From Lepidodermella squamata (taxonomy: Eukaryota > Gastrotricha): a DNA stretch of 64,000 bases. The DNA lies in assembly GCA_047495785.1 (NCBI GenBank), contig JBLDXI010000017.1, positions 2,666,001-2,730,000 on the forward strand, written 5' to 3'. The notes beneath the pieces were generated by a model. The model worked only from the letters and a program-made list of their open reading frames with translations, ran no database searches and was not told where the DNA came from. Position numbers and translations under genes: made by a program. Within the stretch, counting starts at the first letter, position 1. Each line of letters opens with the position of its first letter. Shown piece after piece: positions 14,519 to 25,321 of this stretch.

Positions 14519-15370
14519 TCATGAACGAAAGCCTTTTAAACAATGAGAAAAAGTAAAATATACAAACGATGAGTCACGCTTTTCAACTTCGGCTTCTTTT
14601 TCGGAGCTTAAAACCCAAGGCGCAGATTGCACATTCGGTGACATTGGAATGATGCCGGAAGTTTCCAGGATAGACGATGAGAAGAACGGCTCGTTTTGAG
14701 GAAGAGGGCTCAAAGGGCAAAATCCTGAACAATCAATGCTTCTTGGGGGCAGCTGAGGATTTAAATTTATCCTCAAATGATGACCTTTGGGAGACACAAT
14801 AACTCGCCGGTCGATTCTAAACAAGCGGTCAACACCTTTCAAGGTTGACTCGTTAACTCGAATTAGGACCCAGATATTACTGGGCGGTAAGTCGAAAGCT
14901 TTACTCAATTTAGGAAAATTTTCAACAAGTTGCACAGGGAATCCAGATGGGTCGCTGACATCGCGCCAATCGTTAGCTGAACTTGCCGGGTCGTAACCAT
15001 TTGGTAATTCGATGGTAACCGTCAGTTTCGGGGTGAATAGCGTTCCGCCAAAAACCAAAACAACTTCACTTACAATGCTGGAACAAATTGAGGCTGACAA
15101 GCCACCAAACATTTCGTCAGCAGACGATATGAATTTGGTTACTCGTTTCCCGAACTCCGAATTCTAATAATAGAACTTTTAATCAACATACTCCCCAGCC
15201 CCATAAAAACTCACATTAGTAAACTTTTTCCGCATGTCTTCGTAGCCATGAGGAATATGGCCGTTAACATAGATCAAATATTTTATGAGAATTTCAATGT
15301 GCTGGGCTAAAATTCGTCCATCTTTGGCAAGCTGATCGATCTCAAGCGTAACGACTTCATTCTGAGCCAT
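14519..15370 (-). CDS. MAD2L1BP: MAD2L1-binding protein (p31comet) orthologue
   Basis: Two exons (15370-15215 and 15163-14519) with a 51-nt intron encode 266 aa, close to the 274 aa of the human protein. p31comet binds closed MAD2 and, with TRIP13/PCH-2, dismantles the mitotic checkpoint complex to silence the spindle assembly checkpoint. Landmarks of the family are visible in order. An N-terminal helix ends in IPHGYEDM (human LPLPYEQL). VLVFGGTLFTPKL corresponds to the human VLILLGGNALSPK strand. A late SPKGHHLRINL segment matches the human SRGHKLTVTL. The protein ends FTFSHCLKGFRS, like human VTFKGFRE. The gene sits head-on upstream of ANK copy A on the same strand with 61 nt between them. 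Recognition is by recalled family features rather than a search, but the colinear matches and the shared C-terminal KGFR make it strong. Confidence 0.85.
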
Positions 15371-15608
15371 TAACTCAAATGCTAATAAATGACCCTAGCT
15401 AACAATAATTATAAAGAACATTAAAATTGCGAAAGTTCATCACTCATAGAGTAAGGTCACAGCAATAGCAATAGAGAAGTCAGGCTCTAGACCAAAGTAA
15501 TGTTTTGGCAGAGTGAATAGATTCAAAATACCGAGTGTAAGGGGTGAATATCAAAAGAAAGTCAAGGCATCTTAAGAGTTGAGTCTCTTCGTTAGATTGT
15601 GGAAAAAT

Positions 15609-15875
15609 ATGACAGTGAACATTTCAGCTCCAGGAGTAGGAAAAGCCAGCGGAACGACATCGATCATCGATTTATGTGATGGTTCCTGCGATCAATCCGA
15701 TCGATCAGAGGAGTATGGCCACCTACCTTTACGCCCTTAAGCCTTGAGTGGTGGCTACGGGCGTATCCGTGTCAGCAGCTCGAAATGGAAAGCCGCGTCG
15801 AATCAGCGGAAAGACGATACGCTCAAAGCTCAAAGGCGAGAGCAGCGAAGGACGATCGCGCACGAACCCAGATGA
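15609..15875 (+). CDS. Short two-exon gene, 67 aa, unrecognised
   Basis: ATG at 15609, exon 15609-15712, intron 15713-15775 (63 nt, GTATGG...GTGTCAG), exon 15776-15875 ending in TGA. The join gives a 67-aa hydrophilic protein: an N-terminal Ser/Gly/Asp-rich half and a Lys/Arg/Gln-rich half (KAQRREQRRTIAHEPR) that may form a helix. No signal peptide, membrane segment or known domain was seen. It lies in the divergent interval between MAD2L1BP (minus) and the 16212 gene (plus). Support is the clean GT-AG intron of local size and the coding-like composition. It could instead be chance. Confidence 0.45.
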
Positions 15876-16211
15876 GCTACTCGCGAACGAACCCGCCAAA
15901 AATTCAAAATTCAAAAAATTTAAATGTACAAATATTATCAAGTTAATAGCATTACTCAATATTTTAAAGTTAGTTTAAATTAGTTTCGAGATCTATTTTC
16001 TGGTAATTTCACTCGATTTGCGATTTGCGAAGTTCGAAAAGGCCCGGCAAAAAATATGCCTCCCGCTCAATATTCAAGACAGTTTATGATGGCAAACTGA
16101 TTGTTCACAATCTACTGAAGACATATAGCATAATATTTTCGTAACTTGCTGTCTTGTTGCTTGGAAAATCGCGATTCTATTTTCAAAGAACCCATCTACA
16201 TTCGCTTTAAA

Positions 16212-16766
16212 ATGGCTTGGGCGTCCACTGCTACCGGTATTGGAATATTTGTTGCTATTGGCCTGACCCTGGGAATACTGTCCATGACTGGTGTCTACAA
16301 AGGAAATGCTTATCCAGCTCTTACTACCACAATGCCGATGCCGCCTATGATAATTTCTCGTAGCTATCGAGATGTCACGCGATTCCCCTTGTACGGAACT
16401 ACCATCACTACTCCTCCTCCAATGCTTGCTGGGGTACCCACTGTTCCACGCCGCAAGGTTCGCAAGCAGTCTATTGAGAGTTTGAAGCGTGCATGGCGTG
16501 GCTTAGTTGGAATATTCATATCCGTTATTATCGTCGTCTCGCTGATTGGCGCTGCAGGCGTGACTCTATTCATTCGCACTTCCAAACGCAAAGTGTATTC
16601 TTATTCATTTTACTTCGAAGACAGTCCGCTGTCTTCTACGGTGAAAGATGCCATGAATGTCGAACAACTCCCGGCTGGCGTACCCAAATTTTTTGTTACA
16701 TATGCTGACGTTCATGCTTTCAATAGCACAAATCTTCGCGAGCTCTCCAAAGTCCAAAACGTGTAA
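16212..16766 (+). CDS. Small two-helix membrane protein, unrecognised (184 aa)
   Basis: The frame is open from 16146, but the first ATG that places a hydrophobic segment at the N terminus is 16212, giving 184 aa. Residues about 5-24 (GIGIFVAIGLTLGIL core) form helix 1. A Met/Pro/Thr-rich loop follows (MPMPPMII, TTPPPML). A basic stretch (PRRKVRKQ) precedes helix 2 at about 98-121 (GIFISVIIVVSLIGAAGV). The C-terminal tail of about 60 residues is polar and has one NST glycosylation sequon. No intron is seen. I do not recognise the family. Helix 1 could be a signal anchor. The stop lies 214 nt before the RPT3 start on the same strand. Confidence 0.7.
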   Translation: MAWASTATGIGIFVAIGLTLGILSMTGVYKGNAYPALTTTMPMPPMIISRSYRDVTRFPLYGTTITTPPPMLAGVPTVPRRKVRKQSIESLKRAWRGLVGIFISVIIVVSLIGAAGVTLFIRTSKRKVYSYSFYFEDSPLSSTVKDAMNVEQLPAGVPKFFVTYADVHAFNSTNLRELSKVQNV

Positions 16767-16980
16767 CTGGTTAAATATCTTGTCAAAATAACATTGCTCA
16801 TCCGCCTGATCTAAGTCATTCACAACTTCATGCCTTTCATATAATTTATATTGCATCATCTGGCTTTGTTTTTCTCAAATGGAATCATTCATAATTATAA
16901 ATGTTGTGATGCAAGAAATTATCTCTGCAATATCTTGTTACTTACATTGTTATAATTATCCATAGACATTGTTATACAAC

Positions 16981-18406
16981 ATGGATGAAATCGGCCTTTC
17001 CCCTCCTGAATATACCGTAAGAACCATATAATAAGCAGCTTACCTATTTTATTTCCGTCTTATTGAACCAGGAGACCGAGCCATCGCAGCCGTCTCAGGA
17101 AGGCAGACCTGTGACAGCTCCCGTTCTGCCCAAGCTGGACATGGGATTGGATGCAGAGGATCTGTATGTCAAGTTCAAGCGGTTGAAGAAACAATTGGAA
17201 TTCCTCCAGGTTCAAGAGGAGTATATTAAGGATGAGCAACGAAGTCTCAAGAAGGAATACATGCATGCCCAAGAAGAAGTGAAGCGGATTCAAAGTGTCC
17301 CATTGGTTATCGGTCAATTTTTGGAAGCTGTTGACCAAAATACAGCCATCGTTGCTTCCACGACCGGCTCCAACTACTATGTTAGAATTCTATCGACCAT
17401 TGATCGTGAACTTCTCAAGCCTAACGCCAGCGTTGCCCTTCATAAGCACAGTAACGCCTTGGTCGACGTTTTACCCCCAGAATCTGATTCTTCAATTCAA
17501 ATGTTGAGATCAGGTAAGAAATTGAACTATGTCGGTAAAGCTATTTATTAATAATTTGACGTAGATGAAAAGCCGGATGTCAGTTATGCTGACATTGGTG
17601 GTTATGACATGCAGAAGCAGGAGGTCAGGGAAGCAGTTGAGTTGCCGCTCACACATTTCGAACTTTACAAGCAAATCGGCATTGACCCACCTCGAGGTGT
17701 TCTGCTTTTCGGCCCGCCAGGATGCGGCAAAACCATGTTGGCGAAAGCCGTAGCGCGTCACACTACTGCTACATTCATTCGTGTTGTCGGCTCTGAGTTC
17801 GTTCAGAAGTATCTCGGTGAAGGCCCCCGCATGGTTCGTGACGTTTTCCGCCTTGCTCGCGAGAACTCTCCTGCTATTGTGTTCATCGATGAAATCGACG
17901 CTATTGCCACGAAGCGTTTTGATGCTCAAACCGGCGGTAAATTCTGTGCCCATGGCTTTTTTGTTTTATTTAAACGATTTATTTGTTTAGCTGATCGTGA
18001 AGTGCAGCGAATTCTGCTTGAGTTGCTTAACCAGATGGACGGTTTTGATCAGGCAACTAATATTAAGGTTATTATGGCTACCAATCGAGCTGACACTCTT
18101 GACCCTGCTCTGTTGCGTCCTGGTCGTCTTGATCGTAAAATCGAGTTCCCACTGCCAGATCGTCGCCAAAAGCGTTTGATTTTGCAAACCATCACGGGCA
18201 AGATGAATCTTTCGGACGAAATCGATCTCGAGGACTTTGTCGCTCGTCCGGACAAAATTTCCGGTGCTGACATCAACTCAATCTGCCAGGAAGCTGGTAT
18301 GCTTGCCGTTCGTGAGAACCGCTACTTAGTGCTGGTCAAGGACTTCGAGAAAGCCTACAAGAACGTTATCAAGAAGGACACTCAAGAGCACGAATTTTAC
18401 AGATGA
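16981..18406 (+). CDS. PSMC4: 26S proteasome regulatory AAA-ATPase subunit 6B (RPT3/PSMC4)
   Basis: Four exons (16981-17016, 17072-17513, 17565-17936, 17991-18406) encode 421 aa, the normal length for RPT3. The protein is one of six ATPases in the ring of the 19S particle that unfolds ubiquitinated substrates and opens the 20S core. It has an N-terminal coiled coil (about residues 35-75, [14 protein letters not shown]), an OB domain, and an AAA core with Walker A GPPGCGKT, Walker [11 protein letters not shown] and the second region of homology [18 protein letters not shown]. It ends with EHEFYR, almost the human EHEFYK. The first exon is only 12 codons and was assigned from the ATG plus a GTAAG donor. 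AATAAA lies at 18507-18512. PGAP3 follows 335 nt downstream on the same strand. Confidence 0.96.
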
Positions 18407-18741
18407 ACTTGATCGGTTTGAGCCTTTCTGGATTCGCACAGCGAAGCCTCCTATCCTAGCTGTTATGAAGCTGTTCTGCTTTGATAATTCATTCACGTTT
18501 AATGTAAATAAAATAAATAGGTAGATAAAATGATGGAAATGCAGTTCAAAGCTGGCTAATAAAATAATTATTAAACAATCTGTCCTGAGACACAACATTT
18601 TCGCTAGTATAAGGCTACATGTATGACATGTGTTTGCTTATATTGTGATGAAATCGCTTGTAAAAAAAGGAAAAAACAAAGCAAAGTAAAAACGTTGAAT
18701 AAGAACCCTATTTTTATTTTCGTAGGGGTGGTTGGCAAATA

Positions 18742-19841
18742 ATGAGGCCATTTTATATTGTTGTGTTTTTTGTTTGTTGGGTCGATTCGGTATCCGGTTC
18801 TTACGGCGATCGACTCGAAATTTACCAGCGCTGTAACCGCGACTGCTACGCATCGGAATGTCATGGTACTCAAGATGGGTATGTAGAATTGCTAAACATT
18901 CTTCTGTTGCTAATTGAAATAATTCAGATTTCTGCCCCATTACCCGACTATATATCGCCTGCTTCAATGGGGCTGTATTGACGAATGCAAATACAAATGC
19001 ATGTGGAAGACTGTTGATGAGCTGGCCAACATATCGAACACCCCTCAGAAAGTTCCTCAGTTCCACGGGAAATGGCCGTTTATACGCTTATACGGCATTC
19101 AAGAACCCGCGTCATGTTTTTTCTCCGTCGCCAACGCCGTTGCTCACTTGATGATGATTATCTACTTTGTTCGCTACGCCAATCACCAATATGACCTGTT
19201 TTATCCGATCATCGCAGCGGCTCTGATCAATATCCACGGCTGGATGTGGTCTTCAGTGTTCCACGCGAGAGATTTGCCTTTCACCGAGAAAATGGACTAC
19301 TACTGTGCTCTGAGCATAGTAATGTTCAACTTTGTACTAGCAGCTTTAAGGTTCAGTTGAATCTCTAAAATTTGTTTTGAATTTTGAATTTAATTTTTTT
19401 TTCAGAATTATTGGCTTCAATGGTCTGAAATTGGGTGGTATTTTAGCTCCGCTGCTGGCTTTTTACGCTCGGCATATTTATTTGATGAACCAACATTTCG
19501 ATTATGGCTACAACATGCAAGTCAATATAACCTGGGTCATCCTCGGCGCCGTTCTGTGGCTATCGTTCTCTCTGCACGCATACTTTGTCCGCAAGCAGAG
19601 TCATGCCCGGTTATGTGTCCTAGTCTGGGCGCTTCTGTCGGCTGCTGGCATGCTCGAATTGTTCGATTTCCCGCCCATTGCATGGATTTTAGACGCGCAT
19701 GCCCTTTGGCACGCGGCTACGGTTCCAATGACTTTTGTTTGGTACTATTTTCTACTACAGGACAGCTTTGTTTACACTCCGGATTCGAAATTGGTCGACG
19801 ATGAAACGCAAGGCGAGTCAAGCTCGAAGAAAGTCGATTGA
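18742..19841 (+). CDS. PGAP3: GPI-specific phospholipase A2-like PGAP3 (Per1 family)
   Basis: Three exons (18742-18878, 18928-19350, 19406-19841) encode 331 aa; human PGAP3 has 320. PGAP3 removes the unsaturated sn-2 acyl chain from GPI anchors in the Golgi during lipid remodelling. The sequence shows a signal peptide, a Cys-rich lumenal N-terminal part (RCNRDCYASEC, CIDECKYKCMW), the family hallmark KVPQFHGKWPF, several membrane helices, the VFHARDLPFTEKMDYYCA block and the C-terminal LDAHALWHAATVP block. The His and Asp residues of the last two blocks are those conserved in the CREST superfamily. The introns are 49 and 55 nt. AATAAA lies at 20007-20012. A CGTAG 3' splice-like site about 17 nt before the ATG would suit trans-splicing, unproven. 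Confidence 0.95.
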
Positions 19842-20821
19842 CAGCCTGATTTGTTTTCATTTTTGTTTTTTTTTTTCAATTGTTTTACGATTTTAACGGA
19901 TTTGATCCATCCTTTTTTACTGCTTTCTTGTTGAGGTTGTTACGGTTTTATTTAAATTTATCCAAAGACTGATCTTCTAGCTTGTCTTAAAACTTACGAC
20001 CATAAAAATAAACTGACTTGACGGTGGTTTTTACTTGGTGTTTGACTGATGATTTTTTCAAAGTAAATCTTGGAATTCAAAACATGCCCTCAGGCCAGTG
20101 GGGAGGAGGGAGAGGCGACGAATAGGAGATCCTGATAACGGAAATTTTCAGATAATTCGATACGGCAAATATGTGCACTTGAGGGTATTTCGATTGGGTA
20201 AACGCAAATAAAACAAAAAAGCTTGAGCGGTAACCATCCGGCATTTTTTACGTTCGACTTATTAGCTCTTGTCTGCAAAAGGTTATTCGTGGTATTTTCG
20301 CATTTTTCGGTGGCAATTTTCAGGGAAAATATAAGCATGATTATCAGCGAAAACGCATGGGTTAACGCCTTAATTTTGAGCCATATCCCAGGTAATTTTA
20401 TTGGAAATCCTAAATCGAATCGAAACGAAAAGAAAGCTTGTAAGGCCAAGCTGCATGGAAAGTACAACACATGGGTTTTTTTCAGAACCAAAATAAACAA
20501 TTGTTTCACTCCAGAGTGACAATAACAACAAACTTGAGCAATTTGAGCTGCCAAGATATATTTTATTTATTTGACAGTTAATAACATGTTGCGCTATATG
20601 CTGCGCGGTCAGCAGTTGGCTGACAAATAGTGCGCAAATAACAGCCGCTGCAAACACGTGGCCCATCTTTTTGCGGCACATTTTATGATGATGATGACGC
20701 TCGAGGTAGGCACGCTCGACCAAAGGGCGCAACGACTCGTGGCGTTAAACGTGTTCAGCTAAATTAACTCCACATTTCTGCTACAACTCTCAACAAACAG
20801 AACAAGAGGCAACTATTTTAA
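19842..20821. other. Intergenic, 0.98 kb
   Basis: Contains the PGAP3 3' UTR with AATAAA at 20007-20012, then AT-rich sequence. A minus-strand open frame near 20555-20690 starts with a hydrophobic signal-like stretch (AAAVICALFVSQLLTA), but competing frames overlap it and I cannot support a gene. A CAT microsatellite of four or five units lies near 20685-20698. Confidence 0.4.
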
Positions 20822-23800
20822 ATGTCAGGAATAAGTTGCCCCTCGTTCGCTGCTGTTTCATTGCTTGTTGGCTCGATTTTTCAGCAATCAATAGGGGTAT
20901 GAGTATTAATATTTTCCCGGGATTACAATTGATCTATCATCTATTATCGATCATTAAGCTTCAACTCGAGACGCCTTGCGTTGTACCTAATGTTACGAAT
21001 GGAGTTTTGATAGTTATTGGCACAACCGCCGACGATATGGGAGAATCTGCTCCGTCTACTGTTGTTTCCGGCACAGAACTGGTTCTTTTCTGCGACGAGG
21101 GTTACGCTCCAGTAAACAAGACGATTTCAAGATTTCTTTGTCAAGCTAATCAAAATTGGACGAATCGCGAGGAAATTGCTTGTATGTATTTCTTTTACGA
21201 TAAATTACTTCCAATTTAAAAATAATCAAAAGGTGAACTTTTTTCGCCCGAATTTGCGAGTAACAAGTCCAAATGCGCGATGCCACATGTTGAAAATGCT
21301 ACTCTGTCAAGTTATTCTCGAAACGGACGTCTCTCAACAAGACTTGCGGCTGTCGATTCGGGTACGCGAATTCGAGTTGCGTGCAACGATCCTACTTTCG
21401 AGCTGTCTGGGGGCTCCAGCGAAATCATCTGCCAGGACAATGGGACGTGGTCTGATAGCATAGCGACTTGCCGGAGTATTCAAGAGCGAGAAGCAGTATC
21501 TGTCAAGGTGATGGCTATATCAAGTAATTCCTTTCCAACTGACTTCTTGTTAATGTAATTTTGAATTTTTTTAGCGACAGCTAATGCAACAGATGAGGAC
21601 GATACGGCTGAAAATAATGTTGTCTTGGCGGAAAGTGCTGACGAGCTTGGCTTCTTTCTAAGCGATAAACCAGGTTAGTAATTTTGAGGATCCCAAAGAT
21701 TCCTAAGCTCAAATCGCATTTCAAGCTCTCTGTTACTAATTTTTTAGGTTTTTTGAATATATCTTCAAATTGAGATTGACTTTATATATTTTCGCAGAAA
21801 TGCAAACAACCGAAATTTTTGAATTGACAACCCAGACCCCGCAAAACATGAGCGAGGCAACCTCCCCTGAAGCAACGTTGGAAATTTCGACTACAGCTAA
21901 CTATAGTACGAGTACGTCTCACGCAGCTAACATGACGGTGAATCTAACGAGCACGCAGAGTTTGGAGAAATCAAACGTCACTGAAGCTACAACAAGCACT
22001 TTGTCAACTATTAAGCCGGTTGTAGCTGTTTCTTATCGGAAAGTACCCGGCACGAGTCGGAATTATTCACTGGTGAAAACCTTCCTTATGGCTAGTGAAG
22101 ACCTTATCCCAGCGGATGATTCGAAAGAAGCGCTGCAATTGGCAGTAAATGAACTGTCTACGGAACCGCCGTATGTTAAGGAAGCTGAATCAGCGACACC
22201 CGAACCTGAATTCGAAGGTTCTGGAGGTGAGGAGGATGACTCAGACGATGCAGACGATGCAGAACCAAACAAAAATATACGTCCGATGAATGCTTCCTCT
22301 TTGCAAATCGAAGATTTGTTTAGGTCAATCAGTTCTAGAAACTTGGAGAAGGTTAGACGGCTAACAAATAGAAGCCGCGCCTTCCTCGAGCCAAAGAACG
22401 ATAAGGGCGAAACACCACTACACGTGGCGGTCCAAACTGGCTTTCTGCCTATTGTTGAATGCCTTCTAAATCGCGGCGCTTCGGTTGATGCAAAGGATTC
22501 CAAAGGCCAAACGGCGCTGATCTTGGCGGCTCGATCAGGCCTCGCTCTTGTCGCTGAGAGTTTAATTTACGCTGGATGTCCTCTGGGGGAGAAAGACCTT
22601 GAGCTCAATAGGACGGCTTTGATTTGGGCGCTAATAAATGGCCATCTAGATATCGTGAAGCTGCTAGTTGAAAACAAAGCCGAATTCTTGCAGCCTATTA
22701 CCTTCGATTTAGATCTGCCTATTCACATAGCCGCGGCATTGGGAAAAGCCGATATCGTCGACTTCTTACTCGAGCGGAACAAAACGATGCAAATTTCGGC
22801 GCGAAACAGTAAAGGCGAGACACCGTTGATGGTCGCCGCTTGGAATGGAAAGTTGAACGTGGTCGGGCGGTTGTTGCTGAAACACAAGAGTGAAATCGAC
22901 GTTAAATCGGAAAATGACAACATGACTGCCCTACATAAAGCAATTGTGAACGACAAGTTGGCAGTGGTGAAATTCCTGAGCCGGAACGGCGCTAATGTTT
23001 CTCTGCTTACAACTAATCGGAGGAACTCTTTGCATCTCGCGGTCGATGAAAAAATGCCTCGAATCGCGAAATATCTGGCCTTTTTTGAGCCTAAATTGTT
23101 GGGAACAACCAACGGCAATGGCAACGCCCCATTGTACTTGGCCGCAGCAAGTGGGCAGTTAGATTTAGTGAGATTCTTTCTTGATCGCGGAGCACTAGTC
23201 AACCAAGCTAATGCACTTGGGCGAAGGGCGATCCACGCAGCAGCGGCAAATGGCTATATATCTATTGTTAAAGTTCTCGCGGAAAAAGTGCGATCCAGCA
23301 TCTGGTCCCAATCAGGCCCAGAAGACAATGGTGATATGGCTATCCATCTTGCTGCGCGCAACAGCCATTTCAAGGTGATCAAAACAATAATTGAGCTGGA
23401 CGATCGGCAAGTCAGTGCGGAGAACATGCATAGCCTGATGCCACTGCAATTGTCGATTTTGGCCCGCGATGTTGTCTCTGCTTGCTATTTGGTCGATATG
23501 GCAGCTGACAAGGACGTGCCGGACACCGAGGGTCGAACGCCGCTTGAAGCTGCTTCTCTCTACGGCTTGATAGACGTCGTGAAATGCTTGGTTGATGCGA
23601 AAGCCAACATCAGCAATTCTAGGGCTCTACACTTTGCTGGTGAGTCGTGATTTAATTTTGGGTCAGCCTTTTTAATAATTTTCTTTCAAACAGCCGAGAA
23701 GGGACACGTCGATATAATCAAGTATCTGGTCACTAACGTTAGCATTGATATGCTCGAGCAGCGAGATTCTGTTGGTTCGACGCCCTTGATCTCTGCTGTT

Positions 23801-24336
23801 GTTGCACGACGCTTCGACTCCGTGAAAGCCCTTGTTGAACTCGGCGCCGCTCTGGAATCGGCAACTCATGTCAGCCGAAAAACTCCCCTATGGCTAGCTT
23901 CGTCGCTTGGAGATGTCGCTATCGTCGACTACTTGGTAACACGGGGCGCAAATAAAGAATCAGTTGGCGAGTACGGTAGAACGCCTCTTTTAGCCGCGGC
24001 AGGTAATACTTGTCTATATTGGCTAAGCTTTCGAATTTTAATTTCATTTGATCTTTAGCATCCGGTCAACTGGCTGTGACGAGATATCTTATCGAACATG
24101 GCGCCAACTGGCAAGCTACCAGTGGCGAAATCGATGGATTCAACACAGCGCTTCATTTGGCGGCGGCTTTCGGCGAGACGGATGTTGCGCAGTACCTGTC
24201 AGAGACAAAGCCGGAATTGACTGAAGCTTTGAACAAGCGCGGCTACACTCCTGACCAGTTGGCGCAAAAACTTTGGAACAGCAACATCTTGAAAGCGTCT
24301 TCGATCAACGTTCGTACTGGAAAATTTAAATCTTGA
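20822..24336 (+). CDS. Secreted Sushi (CCP) + ankyrin-repeat protein, copy 1
   Basis: Seven exons (20822-20896, 20959-21181, 21233-21523, 21575-21673, 21798-23639, 23694-24002, 24059-24336) join to 1038 aa in one frame. Exon 1 is a 25-codon signal peptide (core AAVSLLVGSIF). Two Sushi/CCP modules follow at about residues 32-97 and 110-170. Each has the four-Cys pattern and the closing W..C (NWTNREEIAC, GTWSDSIATC). A Ser/Thr-rich, N-glycosylation-rich linker comes next (TTANYSTSTS), then an acidic stretch (EEDDSDDADDAEP). From about residue 395 to the end there are some 18 ANK repeats. The last three exons, joined by phase-1 introns inside the first ANK helix, match the C-terminal exons of the giant copies. 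There is no membrane anchor. Sushi modules usually bind proteins or glycans outside cells, so this is probably a secreted two-part protein. The true start is 20822; the frame is also open from a non-ATG codon further in. Confidence 0.88.
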
Positions 24337-25321
24337 GCTGCGGTTAGCAGCGATGGGCGAAATTTCACAATCAAAGAATCTTTGTTATGCTTGTAAAAAT
24401 TGTTCATACTTTCCATTTTTGTCGCCTTCAGACCACAGCTCAACATGTAACTAGTTGTTTTATACCCAAAAGATAGCTATCAATTGGAAATATTGAAAGT
24501 AATAAACGTGCTCTATTGTTGCAGCTTGGCAAGTACGAAATTATCATTGATTTTAACTGCTTTCGCGAAATGGCGGAAATCTGGCGGAAATCTGGATCTA
24601 AAAGCGAATAATGCTTGCAATCATGTATGATCGAAAACTCACGGAAATATAAGCTCAGGCTATTCGGCCCTTTATATATTCCGTTATTATTTCAGCAATT
24701 CCCAAACATTCATATATCAAAAACTGAAGCATAAATACATTGAGATGATGCGCATTATAATGCTTCCGGTCCATGCTGTTCGAAACCTCCAAACTGGGCT
24801 ATACCTACTATTTCGAAATTCGACAAGTCAAACAGTTACAGTGGGTTCAGTTTCATCCGTTGCTGCCCAACTTAGATTGGATACAGATCGAAGTCATGCC
24901 AGCAAGCCGTAAATTTACATTTTGAATGTAACACTGCCACGATTGGGCAGTCAATATATTCGCGATTTTTTACTTATTTTCCAGGGATTATTCCTCATTT
25001 CTAGAGGATTCTAGAGGAAAGAGAAGCATCCATGAATAAAGTACCTTCATATATAATCGGCTAGCCCACAGAGATGAAGGATCACAGAAATGATGTGCAT
25101 TATTATCTAAGAAAAAATTATCTAATATTATAAATGACCCGTTTTGAGACAAAGAAGTTGTGATGCTGAACCAGGCGAAGTTTGCATAAAACGAGAAGGC
25201 GCCACTTTGACAAAGTGTGCTTACAAAAACTTGATGATCGTAATATGGAAACAAAATTTATTGGAGGTAAATATGATCTACTGGTTCATGTGCATTACCT
25301 AATTTTGACAGATCCCTCACC
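24337..25321. other. Intergenic, 0.98 kb
   Basis: Holds the 3' UTR of the Sushi-ANK gene (AATAAA near 24502) and the 50-aa open frame at 24773-24925 listed separately. The rest is AT-rich with nothing I can support. Confidence 0.4.
24773..24925 (+). CDS. Short coding-like open frame, 50 aa, unrecognised
   Basis: ATG at 24773 to TGA at 24923-24925. Composition is protein-like rather than random: aromatic-rich (YTYYFEIRQV) followed by QLQWVQFHPLLPNLDW. A stop lies just upstream in frame and no splice partner is evident. It may be a small gene, an exon of a gene I cannot assemble, or a fragment of a dead one. No family was recognised and there is no ANK or Sushi pattern. Confidence 0.3.
   Translation: MLFETSKLGYTYYFEIRQVKQLQWVQFHPLLPNLDWIQIEVMPASRKFTF

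Noticed and set aside
15729-15978. Overlapping frames on both strands
   Set aside because: Largely explained by the two-exon gene at 15609-15875 and low-complexity basic sequence.
16605-19066. Several minus-strand frames across RPT3 and PGAP3
   Set aside because: Shadows of well-identified plus-strand exons.
20370-20732. Minus-strand frame with a signal-like segment
   Set aside because: Starts from a non-ATG codon, overlaps other open frames, and has no splice or poly-A context that fits its own stop.
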